Shown in pieces: positions 10,673-23,826 of a DNA stretch of 64,000 bases (position 1 is its first letter; every line of letters begins with the position of its first letter). The translations under genes were made by a program, and so were the position numbers. The notes under the pieces were generated by a model, which did no database searches, was not told the origin of the DNA, and saw only the letters and a program-made list of their open reading frames with translations. Source of the stretch: Ixodes scapularis (Eukaryota; Arthropoda; Arachnida; Ixodida; Ixodidae); contig NW_024609955.1 in NCBI RefSeq assembly GCF_016920785.2, positions 1,488,001 to 1,552,000 on the forward strand. Direction: 5' to 3'.

Positions 10673-12460
10673 GCACCTCTAGAGGTACCTTTGGGCGGAG
10701 AAGAAGCGTTCGTTAATGATTAAGCTATATTTACCGAAAACGGTTAAATATTGGCCCCGTTTTCCTTTTTATATTTTCAGAAAATCAGTTATAACGTTTG
10801 AAGGTATCGGATCGGGCTGAAACTATGGCATCTGGTTCGGACCTCTAGTTGTACCTTTGGGCGGAGAAGAAGCGTTCGTTAATGATTAAGCTATATTTAC
10901 CGAAAACCGTTAAATATTGGCCCCGTTTTCCTTTTTATATTTTCAGAAAATCAGTTATAACTTTTGAATAAGGTATCGGATAGGGCTGAAACTATGGCAT
11001 CTCGTTCGGACCTCTAGTTGTACCTTTGGGCGGAGAAGAAGCGTTCGTTAATGAATAAGCTATATTTACCGAAAACCGTTAAATATTGGCCCCGTTTTTC
11101 TTTTTATATTTTCAGAAAATCACCCATAACTTTTGAATAAGGTATCAGATCGGGCTAAAACTATGGCATCTGGTTCGGACGTCTAGAGGTACCTTTGGAC
11201 GGAGAAGAAGCGTTCGTTAATGATTAAGCTATATTTACCGAAAACCGTTAAATATTGGCCCCGTTTTCCTTTTTAAATTTTCAGAAAATCAGTTATAACA
11301 TTTGAATAAGGTATCGGATCGGGCTGAAACTATGGCATCTGGTTCGGACCTCTAGTTGTACCTTTGGGCGGAGAAGAAGCGTTCGTTAATGATTAAGCTA
11401 TATTTACCGAAAACCTTTAAATATTGGCCCCGTTTTCCTTTTTATATTTTCAGAAAAACACCCATAACTTTTAAATAAGGTATCGGATCGGGCTGAAACT
11501 ATGACATCTGGTTCGGACATCTAGTTGTACCTTTGGGCAGAGAAGAAGCGTTCGTTAATGATTAAGCTATATTTAACGAAAACCGTTAAATATTGGCCCC
11601 GTTTTCCTTTTTAAAATTTCAGAAAATCAGTTATAACTTTTGAATAAGGTATCAGATCGAGCTGAAACTATGGCATCTGGTTCGGACCTCTAGTTGTACC
11701 TTTGGGCGGAGAAGAAGCGTTCGTTAATAAATAAGCTATATTTACCGAAAACCGTTAAATATTGGCCCCGTTTTCCTTTTTATATTTTCAGAAAATCAGT
11801 TATAACTTTTGAATAAGGTATCGGATCGGGCTGAAACTATGGCATCTGGTTCGGACCTCTAGAGGTACCTTTGGGCGGAGAAGAAGCATTCGTTAATGAT
11901 TAAGCTATATTTACCGAAAACCGTTAAATATTGGCCCCGTTTTCTTTTTTAAATTTTCAGAAAATCAGTTATAACTTTTGAATAAGGTATCGGATCGGGC
12001 TGAAACTATGGCATCTGGTTCGGACCTCTAGTGGTTCCTTTGGGCGGAGAAGAAGCGTTCGTTAATGATTAAGCTATATTTACCGAAAACCGTTAAATAT
12101 TGCCCCGTTTTCCTTTTTAAATTTTCAGAAAATCAGTTATAACTTTTGATAAGGTATCGGATCGGGCTGAAACTATGGCATCTGGTTCGGACCTCTAGAG
12201 GTACCTTTGGGCGGAGAAGAAGCGTTCGTTAATGATTAAGCTATATTTACCGAAAACCGTTAAATATTGGCCCCGTTTTCCTTTTTAAATTTTCAGAAAA
12301 TCAGTTATAACTTTTGAATAAGGTATCGGATCGGGCTGAAACTATGGCATCTGGTTCGGACCTCTAGTGGTACCTTTGGGCGGAGAAGAAGCGTTCGTTA
12401 ATGATTAAGCTATATTTACCGAAAACCGTTAAATATTGGCCCCGTTTTCCTTTTTATATT
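10570..12460 (-). repeat. Block Z, copy 1 (CTCTAGTTG-rich; partner at 13594-15660)
   Basis: Ordered rare markers: ACGGTTAAATATTGG, GTTTGAAGGTATCGG (a shortened unit), CTCTAGTTGTACC, GGACGTCTAGAGG (11181), TTTAAATAAGG, TATGACATC, the perfect dyad at 11569, GAAGCATTCG and GTGGTTCCTTTGGG (12031). The same series recurs at 13.6-15.7 kb. Confidence 0.85.
11569..11593. repeat. Perfect form of the 25-bp dyad, reverse-block version
   Basis: ATATTTAACG (11569-11578), loop AAAAC, then CGTTAAATAT (11584-11593): 10-bp perfect arms. Most reverse-block units read TTACCG...CGTTAA and have one mismatch. Here the mismatch is resolved toward A/T, opposite to the forward-block solution at 8576. The same form is found near 14773, 33276, 34962 and 35467. 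Confidence 0.9.
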
Positions 12461-13560
12461 TTCAAAAAATCAGTTATAACTTTTGAATAAGGTATCGGAT
12501 CGGGCTGAAACTATGGCATCTGGTTCGGACCTCTAGTGGTACCTTTGGGCGGAGAAGAAGTGTTCGTTAATGATTAAGCTATATTTACCGAAAACCGTTA
12601 AATATTGGCCCCGTTTTCCTTTTTATATTTTCAGAAAATCAGTTATAACTTTTGAATAAGGTATCGGATCGGGCTGAAACTATGGCATCTGGTTCGGACC
12701 TCTAGAGGTACCTTTAGGCGGAGAAGAAGCTTTCTTTCATGATTAAGCTATATTTACCGAAAACCGTTAAATATTGGCCCCGTTTTCCTTTTTAAATTTT
12801 CAGAAAATCATAACTTTTGAATAAGGTATCGGATCGGGCTGAAACTATGGCATCTGGTTCGGACCTCTAGAGGTACCTTTGGGCGGAGAAGAAGCGTTCG
12901 TTAATGATTAAGCTATATTTACCGAAAACCGTTAAATATTGGCCCCGTTTTCCTTTTTATATTTTCAGAAAATCACCCATAACTTTTGAATAAGGTATCG
13001 GATCGGGCTGAAACTATGGCATCTGGTACGGACCTCTAGAGGTACCTTTCGGCGGAGAAGAAGCGTTCGTTAATGATTAAGCTATATTTACCGAAAACCG
13101 TTAAATATTGGCCCCGTTTTCCTTTTTAAATTTTCAGAAAATCAGTTATAACTTTTGAATAATGTATCGGATCGGGCTGAAACTATGGCATCTGGTTCGG
13201 ACCTCTAGAGGTACCTTTGGGCGGAGAAGAAGCGTTCGTTAATGATTAAGCTATATTTACCGAAAACCGTTAAATATTGGCCCCGTTTTCCTTTTTAAAT
13301 TTTCAGAAAATCAGTTGTAACTTTTGAATAAGGTATCGGATCGGGCTGAAACTATGGCATCTGGTTCGGACCTCTAGAGGTACCTTTGGGCGGAGAAGAA
13401 GCGTTCGTTAATGATTAAGCTATATTTACCGAAAACCGTTAAATATTGGCCCCGTTTTCCTTTTTAAATTTTCAGAAAATCAGTTATAACTTTTGAATAA
13501 CGTATCGGATCGGGCTGAAACTATGGCATCTGGTTCGGACCTCTAGAGGTACCTTTGGGC
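11990..13560 (-). repeat. 11-monomer-type block, diverged relative of 15.5-19.2 kb
   Basis: It shares TTTTGATAAGG, TTTTCAAAAAATCAG (12461), GAAGTGTTCG, the TTTCTTTCAT unit (12731), CTGGTACGGACC, CCTTTCGGCGG, GAATAATGTATCGG and CAGTTGTAAC (13311) with the two tandem copies downstream. The offset is 3870 bp to the first of them. Its last unit, with GAATAACGTATCGG, matches the end of the second copy at about 19.2 kb. Confidence 0.75.
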
Positions 13561-13593
13561 GGAGAAGCGTTCGTTAATGATTAAGCTATATTT

Positions 13594-15660
13594 ACCAAAA
13601 ACCGTTAAATATTGGCCCCGTTTTCCTTTTTAAATTTTCAGAAAATCAGTTATAACGTTTGAATAAGGTATCGGATCGGGCTGAAACTATGGCATCTGGT
13701 TCGCACCTCTAGAGGTACCTTTGGGCGGAGAAGAAGCGTTCGTTAATGATTAAGCTATATTTACCGAAAACGGTTAAATATTGGCCCCGTTTTCCTTTTT
13801 ATATTTTCAGAAAATCAGTTATAACGTTTGAAGGTATCGGATCGGGCTGAAACTATGGCATCTGGTTCGGACCTCTAGTTGTACCTTTGGGCGGAGAAGA
13901 AGCGTTCGTTAATGATTAAGCTATATTTACCGAAAACCGTTAAATATTGGCCCCGTTTTCCTTTTTATATATTCAGAAAATCACCCATAACTTTTGAATA
14001 AGGTATCAGATCGGGCTGAAACTATGGCATCTGGTTCGGACCTCTAGTTGTACCTTTGGGCGGAAAAGAAGCGTTCGTTAATGAATAAGCTATATTTACC
14101 AAAAACCGTTAAATATTGGCCCCGTTTTCCTTTTTATATTTTCAGAAAATCAGTTATAACTTTTGAATAAGGTATCGGATAGGGCTGAAACTATGGCATC
14201 TGGTTCGGACCTCTAGTTGTACCTTTGGGCAGAGAATAAGCGTTCGTTAATGAATAAGCTATATTTACCGAAAACCGTTAAATATTGGCCCCGTTTTTCT
14301 TTTTATATTTTCAGAAAATCACCCATAACTTTTGAATAAGGTATCAGATCGGGCTAAAACTATGGCATCTGGTTCGGACGTCTAGAGGTACCTTTGGACG
14401 GAGAAGAAGCGTTCGTTAATGATTAAGCTATATTTACCGAAAACCGTTAAATATTGGCCCCGTTTTCCTTTTTAAATTTTCAGAAAATCAGTTATAACAT
14501 TTGAATAAGGTATCGGATCGGGCTGAAACTATGGCATCTGGTTCGGACCTCTAGTTGTACCTTTGGGCGGAGAAGAAGCGTTCGTTAATGATTAAGCTAT
14601 ATTTACCGAAAACCTTTAAATATTGGCCCCGTTTTCCTTTTTATATTTTCAGAAAAACACCCATAACTTTTAAATAAGGTATCGGATCGGGCTGAAACTA
14701 TGACATCTGGTTCGGACATCTAGTTGTACCTTTGGGCAGAGAAGAAGCGTTCGTTAATGATTAAGCTATATTTAACGAAAACCGTTAAATATTGGCCCCG
14801 TTTTCCTTTTTAAAATTTCAGAAAATCAGTTATAACTTTTGAATAAGGTATCAGATCGAGCTGAAACTATGGCATCTGGTTCGGACCTCTAGTTGTACCT
14901 TTGGGCGGAGAAGAAGCGTTCGTTAATAAATAAGCTATATTTACCGAAAACCGTTAAATATTGGCCCCGTTTTCCTTTTTATATTTTCAGAAAATCAGTT
15001 ATAACTTTTGAATAAGGTATCGGATCGGGCTGAAACTATGGCATCTGGTTCGGACCTCTAGAGGTACCTTTGGGCGGAGAAGAAGCATTCGTTAATGATT
15101 AAGCTATATTTACCGAAAACCGTTAAATATTGGCCCCGTTTTCTTTTTTAAATTTTCAGAAAATCAGTTATAACTTTTGAATAAGGTATCGGATCGGGCT
15201 GAAACTATGGCATCTGGTTCGGACCTCTAGTGGTTCCTTTGGGCGGAGAAGAAGCGTTCGTTAATGATTAAGCTATATTTACCGAAAACCGTTAAATATT
15301 GCCCCGTTTTCCTTTTTAAATTTTCAGAAAATCAGTTATAACTTTTGATAAGGTATCGGATCGGGCTGAAACTATGGCATCTGGTTCGGACCTCTAGAGG
15401 TACCTTTGGGCGGAGAAGAAGCGTTCGTTAATGATTAAGCTATATTTACCGAAAACCGTTAAATATTGGCCCCGTTTTCCTTTTTAAATTTTCAGAAAAT
15501 CAGTTATAACTTTTGAATAAGGTATCGGATCGGGCTGAAACTATGGCATCTGGTTCGGACCTCTAGTGGTACCTTTGGGCGGAGAAGAAGCGTTCGTTAA
15601 TGATTAAGCTATATTTACCGAAAACCGTTAAATATTGGCCCCGTTTTCCTTTTTATATTT
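13594..15660 (-). repeat. Block Z, copy 2
   Basis: Same marker series as 10570-12460. The offset is about 3030 bp at GTTTGAAGG and 3199 bp at GACGTCTAG, GAAGCATTCG and GTGGTTCC. The 169-bp step means this copy holds exactly one more monomer, between about 13.9 and 14.3 kb, a clean single-unit gain or loss. Confidence 0.85.
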
Positions 15661-17350
15661 TCAGAAAATCAGTTATAACTTTTGAATAAGGTATCGGATC
15701 GGGCTGAAACTATGGCATCTGGTTCGGACCTCTAGAGGTACCTTTAGGCGGAGAAGAAGCTTTCTTTCATGATTAAGCTATATTTACCGAAAACCGTTAA
15801 ATATTTGCCCCGTTTTCCTTTTTAAATTTTCAGAAAATCATAACTTTTTAATAAGGTATCGGATCGGGCTGAAACTATGGCATCTGGTTCGGACCTCTAG
15901 AGGTACCTTTGGGCGGAGAAGAAGCGTTCGTTAATGATTAAGCTATATTTACCGAAAACCGTTAAATATTGGCCCCGTTTTCCTTTTTAAATTTTCAGAA
16001 AATCAGTTATAACTTTTGATAAGGTATCGGATCGGGCTGAAACTATGGCATCTGGTTCGGACCTCTAGAGGTACCTTTGGGCGGAGAAGAAGCGTTCGTT
16101 AATGATTAAGCTATATTTACCGAAAACCGTTAAATATTGGCCCCGTTTTCCTTTTTAAATTTTCAGAAAATCAGTTATAACTTTTGAATAAGGTATCGGA
16201 TCGGGCTGAAACTATGGCATCTGGTTCGGACCTCTAGTGGTACCTTTGGGCGGAGAAGAAGCGTTCGTTAATGATTAAGCTATATTTACCGAAAACCGTT
16301 AAATATTGGCCCCGTTTTCCTTTTTATATTTTCAAAAAATCAGTTATAACTTTTGAATAAGGTATCGGATCGGGCTGAAACTATGGCATCTGGTTCGGAC
16401 CTCTAGTGGTACCTTTGGGCGGAGAAGAAGTGTTCGTTAATGATTAAGCTATATTTACCGAAAACCGTTAAATATTGGCCCCGTTTTCCTTTTTATATTT
16501 TCAGAAAATCAGTTATAACTTTTAAATAAGGTATCGGATCGGGCTGAAACTATGGCATCTGGTTCGGACCTCTAGAGGTACCTTTAGGCGGAGAAGAAGC
16601 TTTCTTTCATGATTAAGCTATATTTACCGAAAACCGTTAAATATTGGCCCCGTTTTCCTTTTTAAATTTTCAGAAAATCATAACTTTTGAATAAGGTATC
16701 GGATCGGGCTGAAACTATGGCATCTGGTTCGGACCTCTAGAGGTACCTTTGGGCGGAGAAGAAGCGTTCGTTAATGATTAAGCTATATTTACCGAAAACC
16801 GTTAAATATTGGCCCCGTTTTCCTTTTTATATTTTCAGAAAATCACCCATAACTTTTGAATAAGGTATCGGATCGGGCTGAAACTATGGCATCTGGTACG
16901 GACCTCTAGAGGCACCTTTCGGCGGAGAAGAAGCGTTCGTTAATGATTAAGCTATATTTACCGAAAACCGTTAAATATTGGCCCCGTTTTCCTTTTTAAA
17001 TTTTCAGAAAATCAGTTATAACTTTTGAATAATGTATCGGATCGGGCTGAAACTATGGCATCTGGTTCGGACCTCTAGAGGTACCTTTGGGCGGAGAAGA
17101 AGCGTTCGTTAATGATTAAGCTATATTTACCGAAAACCGTTAAATATTGGCCCCGTTTTCCTTTTTAAATTTTCAGAAAATCAGTTGTAACTTTTGAATA
17201 AGGTATCGGATCGGGCTGAAACTATGGCATCTGGTTCGGACCTCTAGAGGTACCTTTGGGCGGAGAAGAAGCGTTCGTTAATGATTAAGCTATATTTACC
17301 GAAAACCGTTAAATATTGGCCCCGTTTTCCTTTTTAAATTTTCAGAAAAT
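15500..17350 (-). repeat. 1850-bp higher-order repeat, copy 1 (11 monomers)
   Basis: Two TTTCTTTCAT units 840 bp apart (15761 and 16601), a TTTTGATAAGG unit (16012), TTTTCAAAAAATCAG (16331), CTGGTACGGACC and CAGTTGTAAC (17181) all recur exactly 1850 bp later, apart from a 1-base deletion near 18978. The 11 monomers divide into a 5-unit and a 6-unit part (840 + 1010 bp). Confidence 0.9.
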
Positions 17351-19200
17351 CAGTTATAACTTTTGAATAAGGTATCGGATCGGGCTGAAACTATGGCATC
17401 TGGTTCGGACCTCTAGTGGTACCTTTGGGCGGAGAAGAAGCGTTCGTTAATGATTAAGCTATATTTACCGAAAACCGTTAAATATTGGCCCCGTTTTCCT
17501 TTTTATATTTTCAGAAAATCAGTTATAACTTTTGAATAAGGTATCGGATCGGGCTGAAACTATGGCATCTGGTTCGGACCTCTAGAGGTACCTTTAGGCG
17601 GAGAAGAAGCTTTCTTTCATGATTAAGCTATATTTACCGAAAACCGTTAAATATTTGCCCCGTTTTCCTTTTTAAATTTTCAGAAAATCATAACTTTTTA
17701 ATAAGGTATCGGATCGGGCTGAAACTATGGCATCTGGTTCGGACCTCTAGAGGTACCTTTGGGCGGAGAAGAAGCGTTCGTTAATGATTAAGCTATATTT
17801 ACCGAAAACCGTTAAATATTGGCCCCGTTTTCCTTTTTAAATTTTCAGAAAATCAGTTATAACTTTTGATAAGGTATCGGATCGGGCTGAAACTATGGCA
17901 TCTGGTTCGGACCTCTAGAGGTACCTTTGGGCGGAGAAGAAGCGTTCGTTAATGATTAAGCTATATTTACCGAAAACCGTTAAATATTGGCCCCGTTTTC
18001 CTTTTTAAATTTTCAGAAAATCAGTTATAACTTTTGAATAAGGTATCGGATCGGGCTGAAACTATGGCATCTGGTTCGGACCTCTAGTGGTACCTTTGGG
18101 CGGAGAAGAAGCGTTCGTTAATGATTAAGCTATATTTACCGAAAACCGTTAAATATTGGCCCCGTTTTCCTTTTTATATTTTCAAAAAATCAGTTATAAC
18201 TTTTGAATAAGGTATCGGATCGGGCTGAAACTATGGCATCTGGTTCGGACCTCTAGTGGTACCTTTGGGCGGAGAAGAAGTGTTCGTTAATGATTAAGCT
18301 ATATTTACCGAAAACCGTTAAATATTGGCCCCGTTTTCCTTTTTATATTTTCAGAAAATCAGTTATAACTTTTAAATAAGGTATCGGATCGGGCTGAAAC
18401 TATGGCATCTGGTTCGGACCTCTAGAGGTACCTTTAGGCGGAGAAGAAGCTTTCTTTCATGATTAAGCTATATTTACCGAAAACCGTTAAATATTGGCCC
18501 CGTTTTCCTTTTTAAATTTTCAGAAAATCATAACTTTTGAATAAGGTATCGGATCGGGCTGAAACTATGGCATCTGGTTCGGACCTCTAGAGGTACCTTT
18601 GGGCGGAGAAGAAGCGTTCGTTAATGATTAAGCTATATTTACCGAAAACCGTTAAATATTGGCCCCGTTTTCCTTTTTATATTTTCAGAAAATCACCCAT
18701 AACTTTTGAATAAGGTATCGGATCGGGCTGAAACTATGGCATCTGGTACGGACCTCTAGAGGTACCTTTCGGCGGAGAAGAAGCGTTCGTTAATGATTAA
18801 GCTATATTTACCGAAAACCGTTAAATATTGGCCCCGTTTTCCTTTTTAAATTTTCAGAAAATCAGTTATAACTTTTGAATAATGTATCGGATCGGGCTGA
18901 AACTATGGCATCTGGTTCGGACCTCTAGAGGTACCTTTGGGCGGAGAAGAAGCGTTCGTTAATGATTAAGCTATATTTACCGAAAACCGTTAAATATTGC
19001 CCCGTTTTCCTTTTTAAATTTTCAGAAAATCAGTTGTAACTTTTGAATAAGGTATCGGATCGGGCTGAAACTATGGCATCTGGTTCGGACCTCTAGAGGT
19101 ACCTTTGGGCGGAGAAGAAGCGTTCGTTAATGATTAAGCTATATTTACCGAAAACCGTTAAATATTGGCCCCGTTTTCCTTTTTAAATTTTCAGAAAATC
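17350..19200 (-). repeat. 1850-bp higher-order repeat, copy 2 (11 monomers)
   Basis: Tandem partner of 15500-17350, with the same markers at 17611, 17862, 18181, 18451 and 19030. Few differences were seen: GAGGCACC (copy 1) against GAGGTACC, and TATTGCCCC here against TATTGGCCCC. A recent unequal crossover in 11-monomer register is the simple reading. Confidence 0.9.
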
Positions 19201-19599
19201 AGTTATAACTTTTGAATAACGTATCGGATCGGGCTGAAACTATGGCATCTGGTTCGGACCTCTAGAGGTACCTTTGGGCGGAGAAGCGTTCGTTAATGAT
19301 TAAGCTATATTTACCGAAAACCGTTAAATATTGGCCCCGTTTTCCTTTTTAAATTTTCAGAAAATCAGTTATAACTTTTGAATAATGTATCGGATCGGGC
19401 TGAAACTATGGCATCTGGTTCGGACCTCTACAGGTACCTTTGGGCGGAGAAGCGTTCGTTAATGATTAAGCTATATTTACCAAAAACCGTTAAATATTGG
19501 CCCCGTTTTGCTTTTTATATTTTCAGAAAATCACCCATAACTTTTGAATAAGGTATCGGATCGGGCTGAAACTATGGCATCTGGTTCGGACCTCTAGTG

Positions 19600-22500
19600 G
19601 TACCTTTGGGCGGAGAAGAAGCGTTCGTTAATGATTAAGCTATATTTACCGAAAACCGTTAAATATTGGCCCCGTTTTCCTTTTTAAATTTTCAGAAAAT
19701 CAGTTATAACTTTTGAATAAGGTATCGGATCGGGCTGAAACTATGGCATCTGGTTCGGACCTCTAGAGGTACCTTTGGGCGGAGAAGAAGCGTTCGTTAA
19801 TGATTAAGCTATATTTACCGAAAACCGTTAAATATTGGCCCCGTTTTCCTTTTTATATTTTCAGAAAATCACCCATAACTTTTGAATAAGGTATCGGATC
19901 GGGCTGAAACTATGGCATCTGGTTCGGACCTCTAGAGGTACCTTTAGGCGGAGAAGCTTTCTTTCATGATTAAGCTATATTTACCGAAAACCGTTAAATA
20001 TTGGCCCCGTTTTCCTTTTTAAATTTTCAGAAAATCAGTTATAACTTTTGAATAAGGTATCGGATCGGGCTGAAACTATGGCATCTGGTTCGGACCTCTA
20101 GAGGTACCTTTGGGCGGAGAAGAAGCGTTCGTTAAGGATTAAGCTATATTTACCGAAAACCGTTAAATATTGGCCCCGTTTTCCTTTTTAAATTTTCAGA
20201 AAATCAGTTATAACTTTTGAATAATGTATAGGATCGGGCTGAAACTATGGCATCTGGTTCGGACCTCTAGTGGTACCTTTGGGCGGTGAAGAAGCGTTCG
20301 TTAATGATCAAGCTATATTTACCGAAAACCGTTAAATATTGGCCCCGTTTTCCTTTTTATATTTTCAGAAAATCAGTTATAGCTTTTGAATAAGGTATCG
20401 GATCGGGCTGAAACTATGGCATCTGGTTCGGACCTCTAGTGGTACCTTTGGGCGGAGAAGAAGCGTTCGTTAATGATTAAGCTATATTTACCGAAAACCG
20501 TTAAATATTGGCCCCGTTTTCCTTTTTAAATTTTCAGAAAATCAGTTATAACTTTTGAATAAGGTATCGGATCGGGCTGAAACTATGGCATCTGGTTCGG
20601 ACCTCTAGAGGTACCTTTGGGCGGAGAAGAAGCGTTCGTTAATGATTAATCTATATTTACCGAAAACCGTTAAATATTGGCCCCGTTTTCCTTTTTAAAT
20701 TTTCAGAAAATCAGTTATAACTTTTGAATAATGTATCGGATCGGGCTGAAACTATGGCATCTGGTTCGGACCTCTAGAGGTACCTTTGGGCGGAGAGAAG
20801 CGTTCGTTAATGATTAAGCTATATTTACCGAAAACCGTTAAATATTGGCCCCGTTTTCCTTTTTAAATTTTCAGAAAATCAGTTATAACTTTTGAATAAC
20901 GTATCGGATCGGGGTGAAACTATGGCATCTAGTTCGGACCTCTAGAGGTACCTTTGGGCGAAAAAAAGCGTTCGTTAATGATTAAGCTATATTTACCGAA
21001 AACCGTTAAATATTGGCCCCGTTTTCCTTTTTAAATTTTCAGAAAATCAGTTATAACGTTTGAATAAGGTATCGGATCGGGCTGAAACTATGGCATCTGG
21101 TTCGGACCTCTAGAGGTACTTTTGGGCGGAAAAGAAGCGTTCGTTAATGATTAAGCTATATTTACCGAAAACCGTTAAATATTGGCCCCGTTTTCCTTTT
21201 TAAATTTTCAGAAAATCAGTTATAACTTTTGAATAACGTATCGGATCGGGGTGAAACTATGGCATCTGGTTCGGACCTCTAGAGGTACCTTTGGGCGGAG
21301 AAAACGCGTTCGTTAATCATTAAGCTATATTTACCGAAAACCGTTAAATATTGGCCCCGTTTTCCTTTTTAAATTTTCAGAAAATCAGTTATAACTTTTG
21401 AATAACGTATCGGATCGGGGTGAAACTATAACATCTGGTTCGGACCTCTAGAGGTACCTTTGGGCGGAGAAAAAGCGTTCGTTAATCATTAAGCTATATT
21501 TACCGAAAACCGTTAAATATTGGCCCCGTTTTTCTTTTTAGATTTTCAGAAAATCAGTTATAACTTTTGAATAAGGTATCATATCGGCCTCAAACTATGG
21601 CATCTGGTTCGGACCTCTAGAGGTACCTTTGGGCGGAGAAGCGTTCGTTAATGATTAAGCTATATTACCGAAAACCGTTAAATATTGGCCCCGTTTTCCT
21701 TTTTAAATTTTCAGAAAATCAGTTATAACGTTTGAATAAGGTATCGGATCGGGCTGAAACTATGGCATCTGGTTCGCACCTCTAGAGGTACCTTTGGGCG
21801 GAGAAGAAGCGTTCGTTAATGATTAAGCTATATTTACCGAAAACCGTTAAATATTGGCCCCGTTTTCCTTTTTATATTTTCAGAAAATCAGTTATAACTT
21901 TTGAATAAGGTATCGGATCGGGCTGAAACTATGGCATCTGGTTCGCACCTCTAGTGGTACCTTTGGGCGGAGAAGAACCGTTCGTTAATGATTAAGCAAT
22001 ATTTACCGAAAACCGTTAAATATTGACCCCGTTTTCCTTTTTAAATTTTCAGAAAATCAGTTATAACGTTTGAATAAGGTATCGGATCGGGCTGAAACTA
22101 TGGCATCTGGTTCGGACCTCTAGAGGTACCTTTGGGCGAAGAAGCGTTCGTTAATGATTAAGCTATATTTACCGAAAACCGTTAAATATTGGCCCCGTTT
22201 TCCTTTTTAAATTTTCAGAAAATCAGTTATAACGTTTGAATAAGGTATCGGATCGGGCTGAAACTATGGCATCTGGTTCGGACCTCTAGAGTTACCTTTG
22301 GGCGGAGAAGAAGCGTTCGTTAATGATTAAGCTATATTTACCGAAAACCGTTAAATATTGGCCCCGTTTTCCTTTTTAAATTTTCAGAAAATCAGTTATA
22401 ACGTTTGAATAAGGTATCGAATCGGGCTGAAACTATGGCATCTGGTTCGGACCTCTAGAGGTACCTTTGGGCGAAAAAAAGCGTTCGTTAATGATTAAGT

Positions 22501-23520
22501 TATATTTACCGAAAACCGTTAAATATTGGCCCCGTTTTCCTTTTTAAATTTTCAGAAAATCAGTTATAACGTTTGAATAAGGTATCGGATCGGGCTGAAA
22601 CTATGGCATCTGGTTCGGACCTCTAGAGGTACCTTTGGGCGGAGAAAAAGCGTTCGTTAATCATTAAGCTATATTTACCGAAAACCGTTAAATATTGGCC
22701 CCGTTTTCCTTTTTAAATTTTCAGAAAATCAGTTATAACTTTTGAGTAAGGTATCGGATCGGGGTGAAACTATGGCATCTGGTTCGGACCTCTAGAGGTA
22801 CCTTTGGGCGGAGAAAAAGCGTTCGTTAATCATTAAGCTATATTTACCGAAAACCGTTAAATATTGGCCCCGTTTTCCTTTTTAAATTTTCAGAAAATCA
22901 GTTATAACTTTTGAATAACGTATCGGATCGGGCTGAAACTATGGCATCTGGTTCGGACCTCTAGAGGTACCTTTGGGCGGAGAAAAAGCGTTCGTTAATC
23001 ATTAAGCTATATTTACCGAAAAACGTTAAATATTGGCCCCGTTTTCCTTTTTAAATTTTCAGAAAATCAGTTATAACTTTTGAATAACGTATCGGATCGG
23101 GGTGAAACTATGGCATCTGGTTCGGACCTCTAGAGGTACCTTTGGGCGGAGAAAAAGCGTTCGTTAATCATTAAGCTATATTTACCGAAAACCGTTAAAT
23201 ATTGGCCCCGTTTTCCTTTTTAGATTTTCAGAAAATCAGTTATAACGTTTGATAAGGTATCGGATCGGGCTGAAACTATGGCATCTGGTTCGGACCTCTA
23301 GAGGTACCTTTGGGCGAAGAAGCGTTCGTTAATGATTAAGCTATATTTACCAAAAACCGTTAAACATTGGCCCCGTTTTCCTTTTTAAATTTTCAGAAAA
23401 TCAGTTATAACGTTTGAATAAGGTATCGGATCGGGCTGAAACTATGGCATCTGGTTCGCACCTCTAGAGGTACCTTTGGGCGGAGAAGAAGCGTTCGTTA
23501 ATGATTAAGCTATATTTACC
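19600..23520 (-). repeat. ~3.9-kb segment, copy 1 (partner 8576 bp downstream)
   Basis: It contains cassette Y (short TTTCTTTCAT unit at about 19957, GTTAAGGATTAAG, TGTATAGGATCGG, TGATCAAGC, TTATAGC at 20378, GATTAATCTAT), then ACTATAACATC (21427), ATATCGGCCTC (21581) and block X (21976 on). Four anchors checked (GAGAAGCTTT, TATAGC, ATATCGGCCT, TAGATTTTCA) all lie 8576 bp from their partners, so no net indel separates the two copies. Confidence 0.9.
19940..20810 (-). repeat. Marker cassette Y, first of eight
   Basis: Five to six consecutive units with GAGAAGCTTTCTTTCATG, GTTAAGGATTAAG, TGTATAGGATCGG, CTAGTGG/GGTGAAG, TGATCAAGC, TTATAGC, GATTAATCTAT and GGAGAGAAG. The TTATAGC anchor occurs at 20378, 28954, 42079, 45284, 51181, 53032, 57571 and 61612. 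The copies at 51181 and 53032 lack GATTAATCTAT and GTTAAGG, and so form a sublineage. Confidence 0.88.
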
Positions 23521-23826
23521 GAAAACCGTTAAATATTGGCCCCGTTTTCCTTTTTATATATTCAGAAAATCACCCATAACTTTTGAATAAGGTATCAGAT
23601 CGGGCTGAAACTATGGCATCTGGTTCGGACCTCTAGTTGTACCTTTGGGCGGAGAAGAAGCGTTCGTTAATGATTAAGCTATATTTACCGAAAACCGTTA
23701 AATATTGGCCCCGTTTTCCTTTTTATATTTTCAGAAAATCAGTTATAACTTTTGAATAAGGTATCGGATCGGGCTGAAACTATGGCATCTGGTTCGCACC
23801 TCTAGTGGTACCTTTGGGCGGAGAAG
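21976..23826 (-). repeat. Block X, copy 2 (1851 bp)
   Basis: Runs from AACCGTTCGT to the next such anchor, 11 monomers. It contains AGAGTTACC, ATCGAATCGGG, GCGAAAAAAAGCG, AATTAAGTTATAT-type, TTTTGAGTAAGG, CGAAAAACG, TTTTAGATTTTCAG, TTTGATAAGG and TTAAACATTGG variants in the same order as the other copies. Confidence 0.88.
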
